A stretch of DNA of 64,000 nt from DASZHJ01 sp963735465 (GCA_963735465.1 CAVTLA010000001.1:1984001-2048000), one strand, 5' to 3'; positions 1-10,069 are shown, counted from the first letter of the stretch. Notes: generated by a model not told the origin, from the letters alone. Program-made: numbers and translations.

Positions 1-2
1 AC

Positions 3-1052
3 AAGCCGATCGTGCTCATGGGCGGCGGCACGACCAAGGTCGGCGATCCCTCCGGCAAAGACGAGATGCGCCGCCTGCTGAGCGACGACGACATCGCTCG
101 CAACATGGCGAGCATCCGCCTGACCTTCGACCGCTTTCTCAAGTTCGGCGACGAACCGACCGACGCGATCATGGTCAACAACGCCGACTGGCTCGACGAG
201 CTGCGCTACATCCCGTTCCTGCGCGAGATCGGGCGGCACTTCTCGGTCAATCGCATGTTGACCCAGGACAGCGTCCGCCTGCGGCTCGACCGCGAGCAGC
301 CGCTGTCCTTCCTCGAGTTCAACTACATGGTGCTGCAGTCCTACGACTTCGTCGAGCTGGCCCGGCGCCATGACTGCGCGATGCAGATGGGCGGCTCCGA
401 CCAGTGGGGCAACATCGTCATGGGTGTCGAGCTCGGCCGCCGCGTCGACGAGCGCGCGCTTTTCGGCCTGACGTCGCCGCTGATCACGACCTCCTCTGGC
501 GCCAAGATGGGGAAGTCGGTGCAGGGCGCGGTGTGGCTCGGATCCCATCGCATGCCGCCCTACGACTACTGGCAGTTCTGGCGCAACACCGAGGACGCCG
601 ATGTCGGGCGGTTCCTGCGCCTCTTCACGGATTTGCCCCTGGAGGAGATCGCAAAGCTGGAGCAGCTCGCCGGCAGCGAGATCAACGAAGCGAAGCAGCT
701 GCTCGCCACCGAGGCGACCGCGCTCTGCCATGGCCGCGCCGCCGCCGAGGCAGCGGCGGAAACCGCCCGGCGCGTCTTCGCCGAGGGCGCCACCGGCAGC
801 TCGCTCCCGGTGTTCGATCTACCGAAGAGCGAGCTCGAGCGCGGCGTGCCGGCCTTCGAACTCTTTCAGCGCGCCAGCCTTGCCTCATCCAACGGCGAGG
901 CGCGGCGCCTGGTCCGTGGCGGCGGCGCCCGCGTCAACGATGCAGTGGTGACGGACGAGACGCGGCAGGTGACGCTCGCCGATCTCAATGCCGACGGCGT
1001 CATCAAGCTCTCTGCCGGCCGCAAGCGTCATGCCCTGGTGAAGCCCAGTTAG
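3..1052 (+). CDS. tyrS: Tyrosyl-tRNA synthetase, 5' end outside window
   Basis: This is a class I aminoacyl-tRNA synthetase that charges tRNA-Tyr in the cytoplasm. The first visible residues include GGGTTKVGDPSGKDEMR, typical of bacterial TyrRS after the HIGH region, which lies upstream of the window. The KMSKS-type loop appears as KMGKS (about 505-520), and YDFVELARRHDCAMQMGGSDQWGN is the tyrosine-binding/connective part. The last ~65 residues form an S4-like RNA-binding domain (SSNGEARRLVRGGGARVND). Reading is open from base 3, so about 70 N-terminal residues are missing. The stop overlaps by 4 bases the stop of the AsmA-like gene on the other strand, leaving no room for a separate terminator. 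Confidence 0.95.
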   Translation, partial: KPIVLMGGGTTKVGDPSGKDEMRRLLSDDDIARNMASIRLTFDRFLKFGDEPTDAIMVNNADWLDELRYIPFLREIGRHFSVNRMLTQDSVRLRLDREQPLSFLEFNYMVLQSYDFVELARRHDCAMQMGGSDQWGNIVMGVELGRRVDERALFGLTSPLITTSSGAKMGKSVQGAVWLGSHRMPPYDYWQFWRNTEDADVGRFLRLFTDLPLEEIAKLEQLAGSEINEAKQLLATEATALCHGRAAAEAAAETARRVFAEGATGSSLPVFDLPKSELERGVPAFELFQRASLASSNGEARRLVRGGGARVNDAVVTDETRQVTLADLNADGVIKLSAGRKRHALVKPS

Positions 1053-4000
1053 CGGGCGCTGCCGTCGTCGCTGGGCGGCGGGGCCTGCGGGGCCGTGGCG
1101 TCGCCCGAGGTCGGCGTATTGAACTGGAACAGCTTGCGAAGCGCCCCTGGCGCCAGGGCGCTCAGGCCATCAACGTTGATCTGGGGATCCGAGGTCGGGC
1201 CGGTGACACGGAAGTTCGCCCCGAAGATGCCCTGCCCCTCGCCCCCCAGCAGCAGCGGTCCCAGGACCGGAACCTTTCCCAAGAGGCTGTTGATGGTGTA
1301 GGCCGGCACCAGCGTTCCCGCGAGATCGATGTTGTCGTCGCGCAGGCTCATGGTGCCGCCGACATTGACGCCGATCGCGCCGCCATAGGTGCGGCCGTCC
1401 TTCACCGTCAGGGTTCCATTCTCATATCGGTAGGTCCCGGAGATGCGGGTGAAGGGAATGCCCTCGCCCGACAGCATGGAGCTGATGGCGCTGAACGAGG
1501 CCAGCGACAGGATGCGGGCGAAGAGCGATGCCCGGACGAGCTTGTAGTTGCCGCCGTCGACCCGCCCGGAGAAGACGCGGCGCTCGCCGTGGTCGACGGC
1601 GGTTCCCTCCACCGTGACATTGCCGCCGACCACATTGTCGCTGACGTCGAGCAATTGCAGCAGCGCGCCGAGATTGTCGGTGACGATGCGAAGATTGCGG
1701 TCGCCGGGCCTCTCGCCGAAGCGCACGGAGAGCGTGCCCCCGCCCGAGAAGGCGCTGTCCACCACCACCGTCTGCCAGTGCAGCCCGTCGTTGACGAACC
1801 GCAGACCAAGCTGCTTCGCCTCCCGGTCCGGCCCGAGGATCACGCGATCCAGCTTCGCGGTGATGGAAAGCGGCGTCTCCCGCTCCTCGCCGCGGCCGTG
1901 GCCGAGGTCGGTCACCAGCTTGCTGGCATCGAGGCTGCTGCCGCTGATGGTCGCCGCCCAGCCACCGCTCGCCTGGCGCTCGACCGAACCCGTAAGGTCG
2001 GAATTGCCCGCCACCAGGCGGCGGACGTCGATGCGGTTGATATCGCCGCTCTCGGGCGCCAGGACCAGCGCCAGCGATGCGTCGATGCCGACGCCCTTCA
2101 CGACCGCGTCGGGAATCGCCACCAGGTGGTCGTTGACGAAGCTGAGCTTGAGCTGAGCCGAAGCGCCCGCCCCCGCCGGTTTTGCGATGTTGAGCCGATC
2201 CAGAGTGAGCGTGGCGTCGGTGAGACCGAGCGCGAGAGTGGCGTCGGCGGTCGTCTTCTGCGCGGCGTAGACGAGGTCCACGTCGACCGGTCCGGACATC
2301 ATGTCCGGCAGGAAATCGACGTCGAGGCGCTTGCGCGCGGCATCGTCGAGGCGCGCCTTCACGGTATAGCGCCGCACGCCGTCGCCCTTGAGGCTCTGCA
2401 CCCACGAGAGCGTCGCCGGCACCTGATCGATCGCCGCCGTGCCCTGGAGCTTGAGCGAGTTGCGGTCGAGCTCCAGCGTGAGATCGCCGCCGGTGAGGTC
2501 GTGCCCGAAGGCGATGCCGGCGACCGCGGCGTCCTTGATCGTGGCCTTGTCGCCGAAATCCACCTGGTCGACCCTGAGGTCGTGCACCAGGGGAAAGGTG
2601 AAGGACAATTGCTGGTCGGTGGTGCCGGCGGTCTTGGCGGGATCGACGCCGAAGTTGCGGGCATAGCGCAGCGGCTTGTTGTCGATGACGGCAAGCGTGT
2701 CGCGCAACGGCCCGACCACATTGATGTTGACGTTGATGGTCTCGTCGTTGGTATCGAGCTTGGTGAGCTCGATCGCGCCGCCCGTGATCTTGAGACCGGT
2801 GAGCGTGCCGCTCACCGGCAGGAATTCGAAATGCGCCCGATCGAAGCTGCCGGTGCCGCTGACCCCCTGCACCGGCGGCAACGGCGGGAAATAGTCGACG
2901 GTGAGATTGTGATAGGCGATGGTGCCTTGCAGGGTGTCCACCACCACGGGCTTCGGCGCATTCGGCGTGAGGTCGACGGCCAGATGCACCTTGGCCGTCG
3001 TCTCGTCGGCGACGCCGTCGCGGATGTGGGCGGTCACCCAGCTCCGGCTCCCCTCGCTGAGCCCCGGCGGCCAGTAGCGCGCCAGCGCGTCCGCCGGCAC
3101 TCGGCGCAATGTCAGATTGCCGCCGATAACGAGCCGGCCGATCGGGCTGCCGCGCAGGATCAAGGGATCGACCCCGTCGATCTGGGCCGTCATGGCGATC
3201 TCCGGCCCGCCGAGATTGAGGGTCAGGTCCTCGACGGCGAGCCGCGCCGCGCCCGGATCATAGCTGACCTTGAGAGTGCCGCTGGCGATCGGCAGAGTCC
3301 CGCCGGAGAGGTTCGGGTCGTCGATCCGGCCGGCACCGGCGGTCAGGTCCAAACGCGCGCCGTCGATGTGCATGCTCTGGATGTCGATGCCGAACTCCGT
3401 GCGTCCGCTGATCGGGAACTTCACCCCCGCGAGCGGCGCCAGCACGGTCGCCGCCGCGGCGAATCGCGCCGGCTCAAGATCGGAGAAATCGAGGGTTCCG
3501 GTGAGCCGTCGCTCCGCGTCGATGTAGCGGAACTCGGCGTGTATGTTTGCTTCCTGGTCGCCAGCCACGATGGTGACCTGAGCGTCGCCGGAGATGCCGC
3601 GATCGCCGCGGAACAGCGTCGCGTCGGCGCGCCGCGCCTGCCAGGTGATACCGAGCGCGCGGTCGTCGAGGGTGAAGACGGCATTGCGGATCGCCACCGA
3701 CTGCAGATATCCGAGCGGGCCGCGCAGGCTGGGCTTTCCCTCGAGATCGGCGAAGAGCCCGCCGGCGAAATCCTCGCCGCCACCGCCCTCGCCGAGGTCC
3801 AGGTGGATGGTGCCGTCAGTGGCGCGCTGCAGGCGCATCTCCGGGGCGGTGAGCACGATCCGCGTCGGCGCCAGCACGCCGGTCAGCGCGGCACGCAGGC
3901 TCAGGTCGAGAGCCACGCGCGGCACCACCACCTCGGCGCTGCCGTTGCTGCGCTTGATATGCACGCCGTCGGCCAGGATGTTGAACGTATGGGCCGACGC

Positions 4001-4291
4001 GTCGAGGCTGAGCTCGGTGTGTTCGAAGACGACCGCGTACCTCTGGTCGGGAGCCGACAGCATCTGCTGCAGCCAGGGCGTCAGGAAATCCAGGGATACC
4101 GGTCCGCTCTCAAGCCGCCATCCGATCGCCACGATGGCGATCGCGAGCGCCGCCACCACGGACGCCAGCACCCGGCACAAAAACGCGGCGCAGCGCCGCA
4201 CGTGGCGTCGCGGCGGCGGGGGCGGCGCTTGACCGGTCCGGTCGGGACGCGCAGTCTCGCGGTCGTCGTCGTGCGGGGACTGAAGCGCCAT
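1049..4291 (-). CDS. AsmA-like/DUF3971 large envelope protein
   Basis: A large (about 1080 aa) protein with one N-terminal membrane segment (VLASVVAALAIAIVAIGW) after a short basic cytoplasmic tail, followed by a long beta-rich periplasmic region. The C-terminal part (SGRVDGGNYKLVRASLFAR, then GTYRYENGTLTVKDGRTYG) resembles the AsmA C-terminal domain of the YhdP/TamB-like group. Family members are proposed lipid-transport bridges between inner and outer membrane; that function is inferred from the family. The frame is open to 4423, but I prefer the ATG at 4291 because the upstream residues are low-complexity and overlap glnE coding. With that start its ATG overlaps the glnE ATG head-to-head. 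The ribosome binding site is weak, so the start is uncertain. Confidence 0.8.
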   Translation of the reverse strand: MALQSPHDDDRETARPDRTGQAPPPPPRRHVRRCAAFLCRVLASVVAALAIAIVAIGWRLESGPVSLDFLTPWLQQMLSAPDQRYAVVFEHTELSLDASAHTFNILADGVHIKRSNGSAEVVVPRVALDLSLRAALTGVLAPTRIVLTAPEMRLQRATDGTIHLDLGEGGGGEDFAGGLFADLEGKPSLRGPLGYLQSVAIRNAVFTLDDRALGITWQARRADATLFRGDRGISGDAQVTIVAGDQEANIHAEFRYIDAERRLTGTLDFSDLEPARFAAAATVLAPLAGVKFPISGRTEFGIDIQSMHIDGARLDLTAGAGRIDDPNLSGGTLPIASGTLKVSYDPGAARLAVEDLTLNLGGPEIAMTAQIDGVDPLILRGSPIGRLVIGGNLTLRRVPADALARYWPPGLSEGSRSWVTAHIRDGVADETTAKVHLAVDLTPNAPKPVVVDTLQGTIAYHNLTVDYFPPLPPVQGVSGTGSFDRAHFEFLPVSGTLTGLKITGGAIELTKLDTNDETINVNINVVGPLRDTLAVIDNKPLRYARNFGVDPAKTAGTTDQQLSFTFPLVHDLRVDQVDFGDKATIKDAAVAGIAFGHDLTGGDLTLELDRNSLKLQGTAAIDQVPATLSWVQSLKGDGVRRYTVKARLDDAARKRLDVDFLPDMMSGPVDVDLVYAAQKTTADATLALGLTDATLTLDRLNIAKPAGAGASAQLKLSFVNDHLVAIPDAVVKGVGIDASLALVLAPESGDINRIDVRRLVAGNSDLTGSVERQASGGWAATISGSSLDASKLVTDLGHGRGEERETPLSITAKLDRVILGPDREAKQLGLRFVNDGLHWQTVVVDSAFSGGGTLSVRFGERPGDRNLRIVTDNLGALLQLLDVSDNVVGGNVTVEGTAVDHGERRVFSGRVDGGNYKLVRASLFARILSLASFSAISSMLSGEGIPFTRISGTYRYENGTLTVKDGRTYGGAIGVNVGGTMSLRDDNIDLAGTLVPAYTINSLLGKVPVLGPLLLGGEGQGIFGANFRVTGPTSDPQINVDGLSALAPGALRKLFQFNTPTSGDATAPQAPPPSDDGSAR

Positions 4292-7200
4292 GCGTCCGTC
4301 GTTACCGTCGCTCGATATTGAAGGGCTCCCCGGGCCCGCCGACCCCGGTCTCGCGGCACTCGGGTTGACGCGCTGGCGCGAGCGGGCCGACGAGATCGGC
4401 GACACAGAGGTCGCCGACTTCATGCTCGCCCTCGCCGATCACGCGAGCGGTACCCGGTTGCTCGCCTCGCTGTTCGGCAACAGTCCGTTCCTCACCCAGT
4501 GCTGTCTCAGGGAGCCGGGCTTCCTGATGCGGCTTGTCCGACACGGACCGGATGCTACTTTCGCCGAAGTCGAGGCAGCGCTCAATCTCGATCTGGCCGA
4601 GGATCGGGATCGCGCAAATTTGATGCGCCGGCTGCGCACCGCCAAGCGCCAGGCGGCGATGCTGGTGGCGCTGGCGGACATCGCCGGCTGGTGGTCCCTG
4701 GAGCGGGTTACCGGCGCCCTTTCGGGCATCGCGGATCGAGCGCTCGGCGCCGCCGTCCGGCACCTCCTGCGCGCGGTGGCGGAGAACGGCGAGCTCGCCC
4801 TCCCGCATCCGGACGATCCCGTGCGGGAGAGCGGCCTGATCGTGCTGGGCATGGGGAAGCTGGGCGCCCGGGAGCTCAACTATTCCAGTGATATCGACCT
4901 CATCGTCCTCTTCGACACCGATCGCGTGCGCTACACCGGGCGCCATAGTCCGCACCAGCTCTTCGCGCGGCTTGCCCGCGACCTCGTGCGGATTCTCGAC
5001 GAGCGCACCGAGGATGGATACGTGTTCCGGACCGACCTGCGCCTGCGGCCCGACCCCGCCTCGACACCCCCGGCGCTGTCGGTCCTGGCGGCGCTCACCT
5101 ATTACGAGAGCGCCGGGCAGAACTGGGAACGCGCGGCGCTCATCAAGGCGCGCGCCGTCGCCGGCGATCTGGACGCAGGCCGTCGCTTTCTCGCCGAGCT
5201 TCGGCCGTTTCTCTGGCGCAAGAACCTGGACTTCGCGGCGATCCAGGACATCCACTCCATCAAGCGGCAGATCCACGCCCACCGCGGCGGCGGCCGGATC
5301 GCCGTGCTCGGCCACAACGTCAAGCTCGGCCGCGGCGGCATCCGGGAGATCGAGTTCTTCGCCCAGACCCAGCAGTTGATCTGGGGCGGCCGGCTGCCGG
5401 AGGTCCGAGTCGCGGGCACCTGCGCGGCTCTTGCGGCACTGGCGCAGATCGGTCGGGTGACGCCGACCGCCGCCGAGGAGATGACCCGCGCCTACCGGTT
5501 CCTGCGCGGGGTCGAGCATCGCTTGCAGATGGTGGAGGACCAGCAGGTGCATTCCCTGCCGGCGGACGAGACGGGGCTCGGGCGGATCGCGACCTTCCTC
5601 GGCTACCGCTCGGCGGCGGACTTCAGCATCGAGCTGATGCAGCAACTCGGTACCGTGGAAGGCCACTACGCCCGGCTCTTCGAGGAATCGCCGTCGCTAT
5701 CCGACTCCGGCAATCTCGTCTTCACCGGCAGCGACGACGACCCGGAGACCCTGGCGACGCTCCGTGGCCTCGGCTACGGCGACCCCTCGGCCGTGGCGGC
5801 GATCGTGCGCGGCTGGCACCACGGCCGTTACCGTGCCATGCGCAGTCAGCGCGCCCGCGAGCTCATGACGGAGCTCATCCCGGGCCTCCTCGCCGCCTTT
5901 GGCCGCACGTCCAACCCCGACATTGCACTCCGGCGGTTCGACCAGCTGCTCGAGCGCTTGCCAGCGGGCGTGCAGATCCTGTCGCTCTTCCACGCCAATC
6001 CGACGCTGCTCCACATGGTCGCCGAGATCATCGGCGGCGTGCCGCGCCTGGCGGAGCAGCTGGCGCAGCGACCTCACCTGCTCGATGGCATGCTGAGCGC
6101 CGATTTTCTCGATCCGTTGCCGCCGCAGGAGGCGATGCGCGGCGATCTCGACAGGCTCCTGGATGCCGCCCGCGACACCGAGGATCTGCTGGAGATCGCG
6201 CGCCGCTGGACCCATGACAAGCGGTTCCAGATCGGCGTCCAGATCATCCGCGGCCTGATCGACGGACCGATTGCCGGCGCCGCCTTCGCCGATGTGGCGG
6301 AATCCGTGATCGCGGCGATGCTGCCGCGGATCGCCGCCGACATGGCGCGCGCCCACGGCACGATCGAGGGCGGCGAGGTGGCGGTGATCGCGCTGGGCAA
6401 GCTTGGCGGACGGGAAATGAGCGTGACCTCCGACCTCGATCTCGTCCTGATCTACGACGCGCCGGAGGGCGCCGAAAGCTCGGACGGCGCGCGCCCGTTG
6501 CCGGTCTCCACCTATTACATGCGGCTTTGGCAGCGGATGGTGAACGCGCTGACGGCGCTCACCGCCGAGGGCACCCTCTACGAAGTGGACATGCGCCTCC
6601 GACCATCGGGCACCAAGGGGCCGCTCGCGACCAGCTTCGTCGCCTTCCATCGCTACCACGCGGAGAGCTCCTGGACCTGGGAGCACATGGCGCTGACGCG
6701 GGCCCGGCCGGTCGCGGGCTCGCCGGCGCTGGCCCAGCGCGTCATGATCGAGATCCGCGGCGTCCTCATGCAGCCGCGCGACGCCGATCGCCTGGTGGTC
6801 GACGTCGCAGATATGCGCCAGCGCATCGCCGAGCAGCACCCGCGTCCGCCGATCTGGGAAGCGAAGCACCGGCGCGGCGGCCTCATCGACATCGAGTTCA
6901 TCGCGCAGTTCCTTCAGCTTCGCCGGGCGCACGATCATCCTTCGGTGCTGCGCCAGAATACTGGCGCCGCGCTGCAGGCGGTGCTGGAAGCATCCCTGCT
7001 CGACCGCGCAACCACCACCGGCCTTCTGGAGGCGCTCGACCTCTGGCGCAACCTGCAGGGCCTGATCAAGCTCTGCGTCGAGGAGCCCTTCGATGAGGAG
7101 GCCGCCGCGCCGGCGCTGCGCGAGATCCTGGTAGGTGGGACCGGCGCCATTGACTTCGAGCACCTCAAAGCGGATATGAGCGCCGCGGCATCGCGGGTCC

Positions 7201-7307
7201 GGACGTATTTCGCGACTCTGGTGACGCGCCCGGCCGCCGCCGCGCGGCAGCGGCTCGGGTCCGCCGAGCCGCCCAAGACACAAGCAACGGAGGACGAGAC
7301 CGCATGA
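4290..7307 (+). CDS. glnE: Bifunctional glutamine synthetase adenylyltransferase/deadenylylase
   Basis: GlnE adds or removes AMP on glutamine synthetase under control of PII, setting nitrogen assimilation activity. At 1005 aa it has the full two-headed layout. The N-terminal deadenylylase domain carries the nucleotidyltransferase motif GMGKLGARELNYSSDIDL (about residues 190-207). The C-terminal adenylyltransferase domain carries the matching ALGKLGGREMSVTSDLDL (about 700-718), each followed by a GlnD-type PII-uridylyltransferase-like helical domain (KLGRGGIREIEF and HRRGGLIDIEFIAQ). The start ATG at 4290 shares the four bases CATG with the divergent AsmA-like gene. The downstream bcp gene begins inside the stop (ATGA), so the two are probably co-transcribed. 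Confidence 0.96.
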   Translation: MRPSLPSLDIEGLPGPADPGLAALGLTRWRERADEIGDTEVADFMLALADHASGTRLLASLFGNSPFLTQCCLREPGFLMRLVRHGPDATFAEVEAALNLDLAEDRDRANLMRRLRTAKRQAAMLVALADIAGWWSLERVTGALSGIADRALGAAVRHLLRAVAENGELALPHPDDPVRESGLIVLGMGKLGARELNYSSDIDLIVLFDTDRVRYTGRHSPHQLFARLARDLVRILDERTEDGYVFRTDLRLRPDPASTPPALSVLAALTYYESAGQNWERAALIKARAVAGDLDAGRRFLAELRPFLWRKNLDFAAIQDIHSIKRQIHAHRGGGRIAVLGHNVKLGRGGIREIEFFAQTQQLIWGGRLPEVRVAGTCAALAALAQIGRVTPTAAEEMTRAYRFLRGVEHRLQMVEDQQVHSLPADETGLGRIATFLGYRSAADFSIELMQQLGTVEGHYARLFEESPSLSDSGNLVFTGSDDDPETLATLRGLGYGDPSAVAAIVRGWHHGRYRAMRSQRARELMTELIPGLLAAFGRTSNPDIALRRFDQLLERLPAGVQILSLFHANPTLLHMVAEIIGGVPRLAEQLAQRPHLLDGMLSADFLDPLPPQEAMRGDLDRLLDAARDTEDLLEIARRWTHDKRFQIGVQIIRGLIDGPIAGAAFADVAESVIAAMLPRIAADMARAHGTIEGGEVAVIALGKLGGREMSVTSDLDLVLIYDAPEGAESSDGARPLPVSTYYMRLWQRMVNALTALTAEGTLYEVDMRLRPSGTKGPLATSFVAFHRYHAESSWTWEHMALTRARPVAGSPALAQRVMIEIRGVLMQPRDADRLVVDVADMRQRIAEQHPRPPIWEAKHRRGGLIDIEFIAQFLQLRRAHDHPSVLRQNTGAALQAVLEASLLDRATTTGLLEALDLWRNLQGLIKLCVEEPFDEEAAAPALREILVGGTGAIDFEHLKADMSAAASRVRTYFATLVTRPAAAARQRLGSAEPPKTQATEDETA

Positions 7308-7768
7308 GCCTGGAGATCGGCGACAAGGCGCCCGACTTCACCCTGCCCACGGACGGGAACGGCACGGTGTCGCTGAAGGCGCTCAGAGGCAAGAACGTGA
7401 TCCTCTACTTCTATCCGAAGGACGACACGTCCGGCTGTACCGCCGAGGCCTGCGGTTTCCGCGACGCGCTGCCGGACTTTTCCAAGACCGGCGCCACCGT
7501 GATCGGCCTCTCCAAGGACTCCGTCGCCTCCCATGACAAGTTCAAGAAGAAGTACAAGCTGCCTTTCATGCTGGCCTCTGACGAGGACACCGAGGTCGCC
7601 AAGAGCTACGGCGTCTGGGTGCAGAAGAGCATGTACGGGCGCAAATACATGGGCATGGACCGCTCCACCTTCCTGATCGACGGCAAGGGCGTGATTCGTG
7701 GGCTTTGGCGCAAGGTCAAGGTACCGGGCCATGTGGCGGAGGTCCTCGAAGCCGTGAAGGCGCTCTGA
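7304..7768 (+). CDS. bcp: Peroxiredoxin of the BCP/PrxQ type
   Basis: Thioredoxin-dependent thiol peroxidase reducing hydrogen peroxide and organic hydroperoxides in the cytoplasm. The 154-residue protein has the AhpC/TSA fold with the BCP-type motif DDTSGCTAEACGFRD, giving peroxidatic Cys45 and resolving Cys50 five residues on, the PrxQ-alpha spacing. Later family features are present (RSTFLIDGKGVIRGLWRKVK). The ATG overlaps the glnE stop by four bases, indicating translational coupling. The adjacent ferritin-like gene continues in the same direction after a 23-base gap. Confidence 0.95.
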   Translation: MSLEIGDKAPDFTLPTDGNGTVSLKALRGKNVILYFYPKDDTSGCTAEACGFRDALPDFSKTGATVIGLSKDSVASHDKFKKKYKLPFMLASDEDTEVAKSYGVWVQKSMYGRKYMGMDRSTFLIDGKGVIRGLWRKVKVPGHVAEVLEAVKAL

Positions 7769-7791
7769 TCACCGCGCTCCCCACGACACTC

Positions 7792-8598
7792 ATGGCGTCC
7801 GCGGTAGCAGTGCTGTGCGTTGCCGATCCCGCAGCCAAGGTCGCGCTCTCCCATGCCGCGGCCGAGGCTTGGCGCACCGGCGCGCTCATGGAGATCGGCG
7901 ACGCGATGCCGCCTGAACGTCCGGCCCGGCCGGAACGCCCGCTGCTGCTGCCGCCGCGGGAGATGCCGAAGCGACGGGCGGGCGGCGAGCGGGAGAGCCG
8001 CGTCGCCCTCCTCCACGCGCTGGCCCATATCGAGCTCAACGCCATCGACCTCGCCTGGGACCTGATCGCACGCTCCGCGCCGCTGGCGCCGCCCCGCGCC
8101 TTCTTCGACGACTGGGTCGCGGTGGCCGACGAGGAAGCGTCCCATCATGGCCTGCTGACGAGCCGCCTCGCCGATCTCGGCGCCGCCTATGGCGATCTGC
8201 CGGCCCACGACGGGCTCTGGCAGGCGGCGGCGGCGACCGCCCACGATCTGCTGGCGCGGCTGGCGGTGGTGCCGCTGGTGCTGGAAGCACGCGGGCTCGA
8301 CGTCACGCCTGACATGACCCGGCGCCTGGAGCAAAGCGGCGACACCGCGAGCGCGGACGTGCTCCGCATCATCTACCGTGACGAGATCGTCCACGTCGCC
8401 ACCGGGCGCCGCTGGTTTGAATGGGCCTGCGCGCAGCGCGATCTGCCCCCGGTCGAGACCTACCATCGACTCGTGCGGCAGCACTTCCGCGGCATCCTGA
8501 AGCCGCCCTTCAACGAGGCGGCACGAGCGAAGGCGGGATTTGGCACCGCGTTCTATCTGCCGCTGGCCGGCGCCCGTCCGGACATGCCCGCGGCGTGA
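7792..8598 (+). CDS. DUF455 family ferritin-like protein
   Basis: A 268-residue protein of the DUF455 family, predicted to adopt a four-helix ferritin-like fold. Carboxylate/histidine ligands are seen in the helices HALAHIELNAIDLAWD, DEEASHHGLLTSRL and YRDEIVHVATGRRWF. The pattern of E/H pairs one per helix suggests a di-metal centre, but the reaction is unknown. The frame is open further upstream into bcp. I chose the ATG at 7792 because it lies after the bcp stop and leads directly into the conserved part (VADPAAKVALSHAAAEAW). It sits in the glnE-bcp strand run and may share their transcript. Confidence 0.85.
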   Translation: MASAVAVLCVADPAAKVALSHAAAEAWRTGALMEIGDAMPPERPARPERPLLLPPREMPKRRAGGERESRVALLHALAHIELNAIDLAWDLIARSAPLAPPRAFFDDWVAVADEEASHHGLLTSRLADLGAAYGDLPAHDGLWQAAAATAHDLLARLAVVPLVLEARGLDVTPDMTRRLEQSGDTASADVLRIIYRDEIVHVATGRRWFEWACAQRDLPPVETYHRLVRQHFRGILKPPFNEAARAKAGFGTAFYLPLAGARPDMPAA

Positions 8599-8734
8599 TT
8601 TGTGCGGCCTTTGGCCCCACCGCCTTGCCCGCCGCTCCGCTCCCACGCTATCGTCGTCAGGCGCGGCTGATGGTATTCCGCGCGGTTGCAGACGGCCCCT
8701 ATCCCGACCTGATTCAGCGCAGAAGCTGCTCCCC

Positions 8735-10069
8735 ATGAGACAGATAGCGGCCTCGATGCTGCTGGCGGCCGCGCTCGGCATCGGCGCGGCACGGGCGCAG
8801 ACATTGCCCCCTTCATCGGAACCGGCCGCCGCGCCGTCGTCGACGGCGGAGCACATCTACGCCGAGGCCCGGCCGAAACTGCTGCAGATCCGCACGCTGG
8901 TTGCCGCCGCCGGCCGGCAATCCTCCATCGGATCGGGGTTCGTGGTGAGCGCCGACGGCCTCGCCATCACGAACTACCACGTGGTGTCGCAATACGCACT
9001 CGAGCCCAAGACCTATCGTCTCGAATACGGCGCCGCCGACGGCAAGAGCGGCGATCTGAAGCTATTGGCGATCGACCTCGCCAACGATCTCGCGGTGGTG
9101 CGCATCGATCGGCGCGACCAGCCGTTCCTTCGCTTCGACGAGCGCGGCGTGCGCGGCGAGCTGCCGAACGGCGAGCGCCTCTATTCCATGGGCAATCCGC
9201 TCGATCTCGGTTTCACCATCGTCGAGGGCACCTACAACGGACTGGTGGAGCGCAGCTACACCGAGCGCATCCACTTCTCCGGCGCCGTCAATCCCGGCAT
9301 GAGCGGCGGACCGACGGTGACCGTCGAGGGGCGCATCGCCGGCATCAACGTCGCGAAGCAGGTGGGCGGCGAGCTCGTGAGCTTCCTCGTGCCGGCCCGG
9401 CACGCCGCCGATCTGCTGCAGCGCGTTCAGAGTGGCGAGCCGCCGCCGGCCGGCGATTTTCGCGCCGAAGTCGGCCGCCAGCTGATGGCGTGGCAGGCCG
9501 GTCTCTACAAGTCGGTGGAGGAGCGCGGATTCCGTGCGGCGTCGTTCGGTCCCTATCAGGCGGCGGAGAGCGAGGCACCGTGGTTCACCTGCTGGGCGCG
9601 CACCAACGCCGGGGAGATGCCGAAGCCGCGGGCAGCGCTCGACATCACGAACTGCGACAGCGACACCCGCCTCTTCATCGCCAGCGACCTCAACACCGGC
9701 CTCATCCACCTCGGCTACTCCTACGCGCGCAGCGTCGACCTCAACCAGTTTCAGTTCTCGGCCTTTCTGTCGCAGCAGAGCCAGGCGACCTGGCCCGGCG
9801 GCTGGGCCCGGAAATGGCAGACGCAGCCGCGCTGCCACGAGGACTTCGTCGCCGCGGCGCCCGCCGGCGAGCATCCCGCGGCGCGCGTCGTCTGGTGCGC
9901 CCGTGCCTACCGGGAATTCGAGGGGCTCTACGACGTCTCCGTGATGACGGTGACCCAGGACAGCGGCACGCGGGCGCTGGTCTCCCATCTCGCCCTGCAG
10001 GCCGTCAGCTACGACAACGCGATCGCGTTCTCGCGGCACATTCTTGAAGCCGTGCAATGGACGAAGTGA
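8735..10069 (+). CDS. Secreted trypsin-like serine protease with unique C-terminal domain
   Basis: A 444-residue protein with a clear signal peptide (MRQIAASMLLAAALGIGAARA) and a chymotrypsin/HtrA-like domain over about residues 40-240. The catalytic triad is visible: His82 in NYHVVS, Asp118 in ANDLAVV and Ser190 in NPGMSGGP. No PDZ domain is seen. The last ~190 residues, which contain four Cys (SEAPWFTCWAR, LDITNCDSD, TQPRCHEDF, VVWCARAY), do not match a domain I recognise. The start at 8735 is set by the signal peptide; the frame is open upstream, but that part is unlike coding sequence. The following FHA gene overlaps by 13 bases, so the two products probably act together at the envelope. 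Confidence 0.82.
   Translation: MRQIAASMLLAAALGIGAARAQTLPPSSEPAAAPSSTAEHIYAEARPKLLQIRTLVAAAGRQSSIGSGFVVSADGLAITNYHVVSQYALEPKTYRLEYGAADGKSGDLKLLAIDLANDLAVVRIDRRDQPFLRFDERGVRGELPNGERLYSMGNPLDLGFTIVEGTYNGLVERSYTERIHFSGAVNPGMSGGPTVTVEGRIAGINVAKQVGGELVSFLVPARHAADLLQRVQSGEPPPAGDFRAEVGRQLMAWQAGLYKSVEERGFRAASFGPYQAAESEAPWFTCWARTNAGEMPKPRAALDITNCDSDTRLFIASDLNTGLIHLGYSYARSVDLNQFQFSAFLSQQSQATWPGGWARKWQTQPRCHEDFVAAAPAGEHPAARVVWCARAYREFEGLYDVSVMTVTQDSGTRALVSHLALQAVSYDNAIAFSRHILEAVQWTK

Noticed and set aside
404..4321. A 1305-codon open frame antisense to the AsmA-like gene
   Set aside because: Its translation is Arg/Ala/Gly-rich with no domain; high GC makes long antisense frames common. The opposite strand encodes a coherent AsmA-like protein.
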